A DNA stretch of 64,000 nt from Entophlyctis helioformis. Lineage: Eukaryota; Chytridiomycota; Chytridiomycetes; Chytridiales; Chytriomycetaceae. Below are positions 13,473 through 22,235 of this stretch, piece after piece. The position numbers were made by a program, and so were the translations under genes. The notes under the pieces are model-generated. The model had not been told where the DNA came from. It did no database searches and saw only the letters and a program-made list of their open reading frames with translations. Each line of letters opens with the position of its first letter. The stretch's first letter is position 1. Where the stretch lies: contig JAHLKH010000053.1 in the NCBI GenBank assembly GCA_025526915.1, forward strand, positions 1-64,000, read 5' to 3'.

Positions 13473-14074
13473 ATGGGCCGTGGAAAGCAGAGTTTTTCGA
13501 TCCTTGTAAGCCTGGACCCGCCACTCAGGTGTGGGCAGTTGCCCTGCGGCCCTCTCACGGCTTACGTGGACATGTCCAGATTGCATCCGCCGAGCCTGCG
13601 TCTGCGGCGCGGTCGGCGACTGCCAAGCCAAATGCAGTGGAGCCAAAGGCCAGGAGCCCGCGTGGAAAGGCGCAGACGGTTGACGTGGCCGTGACGCCTG
13701 CATTGGCACCAGCACCTGGTGCTCAGTCAAACATCAGGAGCCCACGAGGAAGGGGTCCAGCCAAGACTGCTGGCAGCAATGCCGCACTTGCTCTCCCAGC
13801 CGCACGCAAAGTCGCCAAGAAAGACCTCGCCACCACCAAGCCAGCATCGCCTTCAAAGAAGCCCCGCGCGAAGAAGGCCGCCGCGGACGCGTCGCCAACT
13901 AAGAAGCCGCGTCGCGTGAGGCAAACAGCAGCAGTAGCACCTCGGGTTGCCAAAAAGCAGGCCCCTGAAAGGAAGCTGAAACTCCTAGTGCCGTACGACC
14001 ACATTGTCAACGACGACAGGCCGTTCTTTTCTCGAGTCTCGGCATGGATTGGCGCAGCACTCGGGCTCAACTGA
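13473..14074 (+). CDS. Small basic Lys/Ala/Pro-rich protein
   Basis: Exons 13473-13505 and 13580-14074, with a 74-base phase-0 intron, give about 175 residues. The protein starts MGRGKQSFSIL and is rich in SPRGK, SPRGRG and SPKK-like motifs and in Lys/Ala repeats. These resemble histone H1 tails or HMG-type DNA-binding proteins, so a nuclear or chromatin role is likely but not shown. A more hydrophobic end (WIGAALGLN) follows. A shorter 23-base intron is also possible from the same donor but was judged too short. The gene lies 33 bases after the RGS stop codon and converges on the minus-strand gene next door. Confidence 0.55.
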
Positions 14075-14153
14075 CACATACCACGGGCAATACCTAGCCA
14101 AGCAGACACTCGGCCAGAGAGTCGGGCAGATAGAGGCAGATAGACAAGGGCTT

Positions 14154-17100
14154 TCAATGAACAGACGTTGCGGCAACACCCAAATCCGTGCCTTGTGGAG
14201 ACGATACAGACCGATGTGGTATGGGGCTGTGATGGACGCGTGCAGGCGTGCGATGCTTGGGATGCATCTCATCGGCATCATCAGGGACTGGCTCGGAGCA
14301 CACGAGATCGATGTTGTTGTCATTGTGCGTGTTGTCGCTCGCGTCATTCCATCCTTGCGACATGGCGCAAATGGCGCCAAGGTGTGCTTCTGGCCGCTGA
14401 TGAACAGCACGGACGCCGACTGCGCTGACGGGCAGTGTCAATATGCGTTTTGGGGGATCGTGGCGTGCTGCAACCGCGGAACCTGTGGCCGCATTTGGCG
14501 GTTGATCTGCTGCTGGCTTCTCCTCCGAGTCAGTCGTGGCCTCTGTCGTTGAAATGAGTGCAGAATCGGCCGGAACGTGTGTGTGGATATGCGGCATGGG
14601 TTCCTGCGCCACACCGGCTGCTGCTGCAGCATGGTTGCCACCAGCAGTCTCTGCCTCCTTTCGGGCATTGCTTGTGCCATCCATTCCATAGCCAGCGCTC
14701 TGGGCTCGGCGTTTCTGGATGCCATTGAAGCGGCGGTTGAATGCCGTCTCAAACTCATCGTCAAAGTCGCTTGCGTCATCCAAAAGCAGCGTCTGCGGCA
14801 GTCGCATTGTCGATGAGGCGCGAGCTGTGGCTGGTCGAGAGGGTGTCTTTGGCCGAAGACACGATTGGAGAGACGCTCTGTCCTGCAGCATCCAAGCTGC
14901 CAATCGCGAGGGCGACCGAGCCGCATCATCGGGCGATGTCACGACCGTGTTTGCCGATTGAGACCCCAGTCGTGCACCTGCTGTTCGTGGGCGTGTAGTA
15001 CGCGCAGGGATGCATCGCTGTGTCTTTGGTATTGCACTTGGACTTGTGTCTGCTCTTGACAGATTGACGCTGATGCTTGGAGCCGACGGCATGTCATGCA
15101 CTGCCAAGCTCCTGTGGGTTTCGTTGGCTTCAGCATTGGCGTCGTCTTGATCGTCATCGCCCATGCGGCTTTGTGGAAGCACGTGGCAAAATTCTGGCTT
15201 GAACGATGTCTGTGCAACTGTCTCAGATGCTGCCTTGATCATGACGCCTGGCGATGGCTTTGGACGTGCTGGCAGCAAGACTTCGGGTGATCGTGTGTCG
15301 CCATCAGGCATACTCGTTCGTGCGCGGCTGCTGCTGTTGCTGCTGCCGGGACGGTATCTTTGCTGCTGCTGTTGCTGCTGTTGTAGCTGCTGCTCCATTA
15401 TCAGACTCTGTGCACGATTCTGTTGCATGACTTGAAGCGCATGCTGGCGCAATGATGCCTGGATGCCGTATCTCTCTGGCCCTGCAGATCGCACGCGCCG
15501 TACACTGCCAACAGTCTGCGCGAGTGAGGATGACGGCCTTGTGACCAGAGGGGCAACAGCAAACGTGGCAGTTTTGCGCTTTGACGACTTTGGCCTCCCT
15601 GTATGTATCCTTGTGCCGTCCTCGGCCAGCTCGTACTCGCTCCATGGTGTGGGCGAGGGCTGCGTTTCTGCGCGGACGGACGCCTGCGTCCCATCCATCC
15701 CGCGTCCATTTGAAGTAGCCATGCTCATGCGAGAACCCGGACGAGAACCAAATGTACTTGCAGCCACAGGTGTGGCTGGTATGCCAACCGACTCGACGGC
15801 TGCCGACGCGTCCATGACGGCAGTAGACGGAATGGTGACAGACGCGGCCGATCGTGGATGGGTCGCAACTGCGCTGGCTGCATTTGGTATTATTGATGCA
15901 AGAGCAGCATCCTGCTGGGGCTGCTCTTGCTCGGCGATGAGCTTGTGTGTCCAAACCAGCGTGCCAAGAGCACAAATGCCTGCGATTGGGCCGCTCTTGA
16001 CAGCCGCGCCTTCAGATCGTGCCGTGTGCGGCCGGGATGCGGCCTTGGGCAGGCCCTCGTAGACTGGGGATCGAAGGAGATGCTCAAACTGATCATTTAG
16101 ACTCACGACGGAACCGCCTTGATCGGGAGTATGGTGTTGTCGACTTGACTTGAATAGACGTCCAGAATGTGTCCAATCGCGTGAATTGTAGTCTGCGATG
16201 CTTGAGATATACTCGCTGTCGTTGTCATGGCTGTGCTGGTGCAGTCGGCTGTCCATGACCGCAATCGCGATGCTTTCAGCATCATCATCATCATCATCAT
16301 CATAATTGTTCACGCTGTCGGTCTGCCTGTGGCTCTCCCCCGAAAATGCCATCCCAGAACTGTGGGCTTTGTGAACCAATCGATTATGAGCGGCCGATGT
16401 TGCGACTGCTATTGATGTCGAATGGATGCGAAGCGGTGCATAGTAGCGGCTAGACTCATCGGAACGACACTGACTTTGCTGCTGCTGCTGCTGCTGCTGT
16501 TTCTGCAGCTTGTGACTGCAGCGGGTGCTGCCCTTGTCGGTCCCCGCAAAGAGTGGCTTGGTTGCCGTTTCAGTAACGCGGCGGATGAGACTACTTGGCA
16601 GATCCAATGATGAGATCACTTGCCGAATCCATGGCACTTCCTCAGCAAAAGTAATGTGCGATCCGGGGCTGCGTCCGCTCTGTGGGCCAAGCTGATGTGC
16701 TTCCTTTTCCATCCGCAGTGCTGTTGGTCCCGACAGCCTGACGCTTGATGCGCTCACCTCGCCACGGCAATACGGAGCGATCTTTGATTTGACTTGCTTG
16801 AGTCTACGCTGGCTTGAATGAGATGCGGATGGATCATGCGGATGCACCGACGAGTCCAGCCTCATCCGATTGGTCTTTGGCGATGGTGCGGAGCTCGGAT
16901 GCTGCGTCATTGACTTGCTTGCATCGTAGGGTAGAGGCGTGACCCTCCTCGCTGACAGGATATGATCAGCTACGCTGGATGTGCTAGGCATAACCACCGT
17001 GACCGCAGGCGGCGATGCATCTGCGGCGCTTGGCAGAAGAGGCATGCCAAACATCGCCGACAGGATCTCTGCATCGGTCGGCGTATTAAACAGCTGGTAA

Positions 17101-17705
17101 GTGATGCCAAACTCTTCGTGGCGGACAGATGTTGATGTGTGCGGCTGTGATGGCTTCTCTGGTTGCTGCTGCTCTGGTTGCTGCTGCTCTGGTTGTTGCT
17201 CAGATTGCACAATTGGATTTGCAGGACGCCGATCGTGCCTGATTGCTGCGGTTGGTGCAGACTTGGCGCGTAACCCAGCCGATGTATTCAGATCGCCCGA
17301 TCCACGCACATTGCTACTAATCCTGGAAATGTGCGTCTTACTCGGCCCAGCATCTGGCACAGGCTTGTCTCCGGCTTTGCTGGGTTTGCCGTTTGGCTGA
17401 AGAGTAGGTGCTGTGCTTTTTGTGGTTGTTGGTAAAGAGACGCCACGGTTTGTCGCGGACGCTGTTGCTGGCACGCCTAATTGCGCTGGCGTCTCAAGGA
17501 TCGCGTTCACAGACGCTGCATTGCCTGCCTGTCCTGTGTTGGAGCTGTGCATCGGCGGCAATGACGCTTCGGATCCGTTGTCTGAGCGAATCACAAATCC
17601 GCCATCGCTTGCTGCGCCGTCCTCATCGTCATCGTCAATAGACAAGTCCACGACCATTCGCAGCATGCTCTTGGAGGGCCGGCGATCTGACAACGAATCT
17701 GTCAT
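14154..17705 (-). CDS. Large disordered protein with RPxTA/RxxSAG motifs
   Basis: A single open frame of about 1,183 residues starting at ATG 17705 (MTDSLSDRRPSKS). No known domain was recognised. It is Ser/Pro/Gln-rich with an acidic stretch near the start, a poly-Q run near 15355-15390, an Asp run near 16280-16300, and many short motifs of the kind RPHTARS, RPRTAGAR, RRAQSAG and RPATARA. Such RPxTA/RxxSAG motifs are common in ciliary and flagellar proteins, which fits the neighbouring cytoskeletal genes; this is inference. The long unbroken frame argues that it is real. It lies tail-to-tail with the small basic gene and directly downstream of the tau-like gene. Confidence 0.65.
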   Translation of the reverse strand: MTDSLSDRRPSKSMLRMVVDLSIDDDDEDGAASDGGFVIRSDNGSEASLPPMHSSNTGQAGNAASVNAILETPAQLGVPATASATNRGVSLPTTTKSTAPTLQPNGKPSKAGDKPVPDAGPSKTHISRISSNVRGSGDLNTSAGLRAKSAPTAAIRHDRRPANPIVQSEQQPEQQQPEQQQPEKPSQPHTSTSVRHEEFGITYQLFNTPTDAEILSAMFGMPLLPSAADASPPAVTVVMPSTSSVADHILSARRVTPLPYDASKSMTQHPSSAPSPKTNRMRLDSSVHPHDPSASHSSQRRLKQVKSKIAPYCRGEVSASSVRLSGPTALRMEKEAHQLGPQSGRSPGSHITFAEEVPWIRQVISSLDLPSSLIRRVTETATKPLFAGTDKGSTRCSHKLQKQQQQQQQQSQCRSDESSRYYAPLRIHSTSIAVATSAAHNRLVHKAHSSGMAFSGESHRQTDSVNNYDDDDDDDAESIAIAVMDSRLHQHSHDNDSEYISSIADYNSRDWTHSGRLFKSSRQHHTPDQGGSVVSLNDQFEHLLRSPVYEGLPKAASRPHTARSEGAAVKSGPIAGICALGTLVWTHKLIAEQEQPQQDAALASIIPNAASAVATHPRSAASVTIPSTAVMDASAAVESVGIPATPVAASTFGSRPGSRMSMATSNGRGMDGTQASVRAETQPSPTPWSEYELAEDGTRIHTGRPKSSKRKTATFAVAPLVTRPSSSLAQTVGSVRRVRSAGPERYGIQASLRQHALQVMQQNRAQSLIMEQQLQQQQQQQQRYRPGSSNSSSRARTSMPDGDTRSPEVLLPARPKPSPGVMIKAASETVAQTSFKPEFCHVLPQSRMGDDDQDDANAEANETHRSLAVHDMPSAPSISVNLSRADTSPSAIPKTQRCIPARTTRPRTAGARLGSQSANTVVTSPDDAARSPSRLAAWMLQDRASLQSCLRPKTPSRPATARASSTMRLPQTLLLDDASDFDDEFETAFNRRFNGIQKRRAQSAGYGMDGTSNARKEAETAGGNHAAAAAGVAQEPMPHIHTHVPADSALISTTEATTDSEEKPAADQPPNAATGSAVAARHDPPKRILTLPVSAVGVRAVHQRPEAHLGAICAMSQGWNDASDNTHNDNNIDLVCSEPVPDDADEMHPKHRTPARVHHSPIPHRSVSSPQGTDLGVAATSVH

Positions 17706-17799
17706 GCTACTTTGAGCAGCTACAGCCTGCAAATACGATTCGAGGGAAACACAACGTGGCTTTCATTTCCGCGATAATTGGGGATCTGATCGGCAGAAA

Positions 17800-18745
17800 T
17801 TATGTGTCGCTCGTGCCAGACGAAGCCGCAGCAGAGTCCGATGCAGACCCGATCTTGGGTTTGGCCTTGCTTCTGAACTCGAGTTTCTCCGAGTAGATCT
17901 TGGTGTTTCCGCCAGCAGGGACGTGGTCCAGATTGTCGAGCGACCCTACTCTGGCAGCCACGTCTTTGAAGACGAGCGGCTGCGAGTAGATCTTGGTGTT
18001 TCCGCCAGCAGGAACATGGTCGAGGTTGTCGAGCGATCCGACCTTGGGAGCCGCCTTGTCCTTGAAGTCGAGCGGCTGCGAGAAGATGTGGACGTTGCCG
18101 CCGCCGGGCGAGTGCCTGACGTTCTGCAGACAAAGCAGCGCATGTGAGAACGGCGCTGCAATGTACTGGATCGCACTGGACCGCACTGGATCGCAGTGCA
18201 TTCACATATGCAATGCCCCCACAGCCACCGCAGCCACTCACGTCGAGCGATCCGACCTTGCTTGAAATGTGCGCGTACTTGCTGCTGGAGCCACGCCGCT
18301 CGGTGCTGCTGCTGCGTGCGAGGCTGCCACTGCCGTTGCCGCTGCCGTTGGACGGCGACCGCACGGCCGAGGTGGCGCGAGTGCCCTCGCGGGTGCTCTC
18401 GCGGGTGGAGCGTGGACTGGCTGCGTTGGCTGTCGGCGTGGCTGTCAGCGTGGCTGCCGTCCGTGCCTTTGACGGTGCAGCAGCCGCAGATGGCGACTGG
18501 GCGAGGGCCGCTGCTCCTGGCCGTGCTGCTGCTCCTGGCCGTGCTGCTGCTCCTGCCAAGCGGCCGGCACTCTGCGCAGTCGGGAGCGGCGAGCGGTCAA
18601 GTGGCGTCTTTGCAGACGGTGTCTTGGGCTGAGCCAGGGGGACTCGCCGAGCACCGCCCTTGAGGGGAGTGGTGGCTGCTGCTGGTGGTGGAGTGGCTGC
18701 TGCTGCTGCTGGTGGTGCAGCCTCGATGGACGCGGCCCCCATCAT
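17800..18745 (-). CDS. Tau/MAP2/MAP4-type microtubule-binding protein
   Basis: Two exons (18745-18242 and 18123-17800; 118-base phase-0 intron) encode about 275 residues. The N-terminal two-thirds is a basic, Ala/Pro/Ser-rich projection domain. The C-terminus has three tandem 31-residue repeats beginning KVGSLDN, with the core HVPAGGN and an IYSQPL-type end, plus a partial fourth (KIGS). The splice joins the first repeat exactly in register (GSLD then [10 protein letters not shown]). This is the tubulin-binding repeat of the tau/MAP2/MAP4 family (KVGSLDN...PGGGN), which binds along microtubules and stabilises them. The ending resembles the region after the last repeat in animal tau. ATG 18745 follows a TG/CA dinucleotide run. 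The family is best known from animals, so its presence in a fungus-like genome is notable. Confidence 0.85.
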
Positions 18746-19155
18746 CGTGTGTGAGTGTGTGTGTGTGTGTGTGCGTGTGTGTGCGTGTGTGTCTGCCGCC
18801 TGTTGCCGGAAACAGGGCAAGGCCAAGCCGTCCATGCCAGCGCCATTTCACGCTGCTGCGCTGCTGCGCTGCTGCTCATCTGGCACGGGCCGAGTGGGGC
18901 TGCATTGTGGCTGTGGAGCGGGCGGCCGCTGTGCAGTTGAGGATCATTGCAGACTGCCACACAACGACAGACTGCCACACAACGACAGACTCACAACGAC
19001 AGACGCGCTGCACACCCGCGCGGTCGAAGCTTTCCGCGTGCGTCCAAGTCAGCTGCCAAGCGGCTTGTCGCGTTCTGCGGGCCGGCCGGCTGCTGCCCCC
19101 GCGTCGACATGAACAGATTTTCCGTTTGCTCTCGTGTGCACACCAACAAGGACGA
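18746..19155. promoter_or_regulatory. Divergent intergenic region with TG/CA repeat
   Basis: 410 bases separate the minus-strand tau-like gene from the plus-strand pentapeptide gene. It contains a TG dinucleotide run (about 18752-18791) and about three copies of an ACAACGACAGACT-like unit (18961-19002). No specific promoter motif can be named. Confidence 0.4.
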
Positions 19156-20904
19156 ATGGCAGCGGCATCAGCGGCATCAGCGACGCCTTCGTCGGCAGCC
19201 ACGGCACCCACGCCGGCAACCGCGCAGCCGCGCAGGGCAGCATCGGGGCCGCTGGCCGGCGCTGCGTCCGGCCCGCATGCGGCCACGGCCACGGCCACGG
19301 CCGGCCCGTCTGTCTTCCAGAACATGAGCCTGCCCAACTCCATCCTGCCGTCGTACCTGACCAAGGCGTCCGACGCCCGCTTCGTCAACTGCAACTTTGC
19401 CCGGTCCATATGGCCGTCGGGCGCCAGTCTGGACGGCTCGTTCGAGCGCTGCACGCTGTCGGCCGCCAGCCTGTCGAGCCTGACGCTGGACAATGTGTCG
19501 TGGACGGATTGCCGCATGGACGGCTGCCTGTTCCGCAGCACGCAGTTCTGCCGAGACGCACGCTTCGAGCGCTGCGACCTGCGCGGCGCCGTGTTTGACG
19601 CCGCAACGTTCTATCGGCTGGTGCTGATCGACTGCGTGCTGGACGGAGCGTCGTTTGTCGACGCCTTTGCCGAGGGCATCGAGGTGCACGGCTCGTCCAG
19701 CCTGCGCGGCACCAACGTGTCTGGCCTGCTGGTGGCGCATCTGCGTCCGCTGGATGCCGCCGTGCCGTCCACGCCCGTGCCGTCCACGCCCGTGTCACGC
19801 TCGCCCAGATCCCTGCTGCCGGCCGCCTCTGCTGGTGGTGCGTCGCTATCGTCGTCGTCGCTGCCGTCGTCGCTGTCGTCCTCTCCCCTGTCGTCGTCGT
19901 CTGCAACAGCAACTGCAACAGCAACTGCAACTGCAACAGCAACAGCTGCTGCATCGCTCGCATCGCTTGCGCTCCCGCCAGCAGCCATTGCACCGGCAGC
20001 AGCAGCACCCGCCGCTCAGTCTGCTGTGCAATCGCTGCCGGCCATTGCCACTCCTCTTTCTGTCGTCGACTGTGCGTCTCAACACACGTCATCATCATCC
20101 GCGCCGCCGCCGCCGTCGCCATCATCGCTGCCATCTCCCGCGCGATCGCTGCCATCAGTGCGGCATCAAGAGCATCAGCAGCAGCAGCAGCAGCAGCAGC
20201 CTCAAGAGCAGCAGCAGACTCAGCAGCGGCCATGGACACCAACGTCGCTGTCCAGATCATCGTCGGCATCATCGGGAGTGGGAGTGGGAGTAGGGAGTGG
20301 CTTCTGCCTCTGGATCAGCGACCGTCAGCAGGGATGCAAGCGCGGCATCGCTTCCATCGGCGGCCACCACTGCCACCACGGCCAGCCAGCCAGGCTCGCA
20401 GATGCAGCTGCAGACGCACGACAGACACCTACAGACACAGTCGTCACTGCAGAAGCGTCTGTCGATACCATGGAAGGACGTCTCGTATCTGTGCTGGCAC
20501 GGCGCGTTTTTTGGACGCGGAGCCAAGAGCCTGCACCATGCGCGTCGCAAGAGCAAGGCGGGCACGGCACAGCCCGTCTTTGTGCCGTCGTGGACACGCA
20601 CGCTGCAGTGCTACATCAAGGCACTCATTGGCGACTTTGACGACGACCGCAAGGCTGCGTTTTGGCCGGTGCGGCCGTCCATGTCTGGCCCGTCGCTGTT
20701 CAAGGCATCCTCGGCGGGATCGTCTGCAGCATCGACAGCATCGACAGCATCAACAGCATCACAGCAGCACCGAAACCCCTGCACATCACCACCAAGCTCG
20801 CATCCAAGTTGGACTAATCGTGGACCTGCCGCCATACAGGCAACCCAACCACCCACACTCACTCATCCGATGCCTGCTGCACATTGCATGCACAGCGAAT
20901 GAAC
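19156..20904 (+). CDS. Pentapeptide-repeat protein
   Basis: Starts at ATG 19156 (MAAASAASATPSS). A right-handed pentapeptide-repeat region spans about 19360-19740, with repeats such as ARFVNCNFARS, CRMDGCLFRST and CDLRGAVFDAATF. It is followed by a long Ser/Ala/Gln-rich linker and then a conserved-looking segment in another frame (IPWKDVSYLCWHGAFFGRG, about 20460-20520). The join needs an intron or one-base changes in the GGGAGT repeat near 20275-20295, and a further one-base break may lead to a C-terminus ending LASKLD near 20813 instead of 20904. Pentapeptide proteins form beta-helices used as binding scaffolds; no enzyme function is visible. The 3' boundary is uncertain. Confidence 0.5.
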
Positions 20905-20999
20905 CGTCCGCTTGCTTGTGCACACACACCAGCTCCACTGCGACATGTAAAGGAGCCATTCATTGTCAATAAAGAGTGCTGCAATGGTACAAGAGCCGG

Positions 21000-22143
21000 T
21001 CATCCGATCGTGAGCTTGAGGAACTCCTCGCGGGTCTTGGGATCGTGGCGGAATGCGCCAAGCATGCAGCTGGTCACTGTCGAGCTGCCGGGCTTCTGAA
21101 CACCGCGCATGCACATGCACATGTGTCTGTTGTTGCCCACATCGCCGTGCGGTTAGTGGATGGATGAGCGCGGTATCGACAGGGATAGCGCCACTTACGA
21201 TGCCTGCATGATGACAGCCACGCCGCGAGGCTTGAGCACCTCGTCGATTGCCAGAGCGACCTGCTTGGTCAGCCGCTCCTGTACTTGCAGCCGGCGGCTG
21301 AACATTTCTGCGATGCGAGCGAGCTTGCTCAGGCCGAGCACCTTCTTGTCGGGCAGGTATCCAATGTGGATCTGTAGGAGGCGCAGCCAGGGTGTCAGCC
21401 AGGTCAGCGAGCAAGACAAGGCTCGTTTCTGCCGCGATGACGATGCCATGCGACAGACAAGCAAGCTGCTTTGTGTTTGTGCCGTGCTCGTGGTGGACAC
21501 ACGGCTCGTCAGGCGAGCAACCCACAGTGTGCTGACGTAATCTGTGGATGGATGGATGCGAGGCCAAGTGGCATCGTGCAAGCACGGATGGAATGCAAAT
21601 CGCACACCGGCATACACCGACATGCACACACATGCATAGACACACTCATTCACACACGCAACGCACCTTGCCAGTGAACGGCACCATGTGGTGCTCACAC
21701 AGCGAAAACACATCAATGTCCCGCACAATCACCATCTCGTCATGATCCTCTTCAAACACAGCTTCGTTGATGATGTCGGTGAGCGACTCCTCGTAGCCCT
21801 TGGTGAAGAACATGAGCGCCTTGGCGTAGCGCATGGGCGTCTTGAGTAAGCCCTCGCGCGCATTGTCCTCGCCAACGTTCTCGAGAATCGTCTGCACGGC
21901 GCCGGCGATGCGGCCGAGCCGCTCCTCGCGGGCCTGTGCCGACTCGGTGAGACGGGTTTCCGTGCCGACCGACGGCCATGCCAGGCCTGCGTTGCTGACG
22001 ACAGAGTTGGCGGGTGATGAGGAGCGTGCGAGGGCATTGCCTGCCGCTGCTGCTGCTGCCGTGGTGCCGTTCTTGGCCTGGGCTTCGGCCGCTATCTGGG
22101 CGGCTGTTGCTGCCACGGCCGGGTGTTGTGCGAATGAGGACAT
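21000..22143 (-). CDS. GCH1: GTP cyclohydrolase I
   Basis: Three exons (22143-21667, 21371-21199, 21126-21000) join in phase to 258 residues. The enzyme converts GTP to dihydroneopterin triphosphate, the first step of folate and tetrahydrobiopterin synthesis, in the cytosol as a decamer. Diagnostic sequence includes [10 protein letters not shown] (zinc ligands Cys and His), [19 protein letters not shown] and the C-terminal TREEFL. A variable Ala-rich N-terminal extension of about 80 residues precedes the catalytic domain, as in other fungi and animals. All active-site segments are intact. The stop codon lies 95 bases from the pentapeptide gene, and the start is 92 bases downstream of the receptor gene on the same strand. 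Confidence 0.95.
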
Positions 22144-22235
22144 GTGAGAATGATGGGGGAAGTCGGATTTATAGGAGGGGGGGATCTAAGTGGGTGTCTG
22201 GCTTGGTGTTTGGCAGAGGATCGCCGGCTTGCCGC

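Noticed and set aside
13506..13528. A 23-base intron in the small basic gene, with similar 22-25-base intervals elsewhere
   Set aside because: Too short for normal splicing; a 74-base intron using a later AG restores the same frame.
18685..19155. N-terminal extension of the pentapeptide frame through a TG repeat
   Set aside because: It reads VCVCVCV through a dinucleotide repeat; ATG 19156 is the first sensible start.
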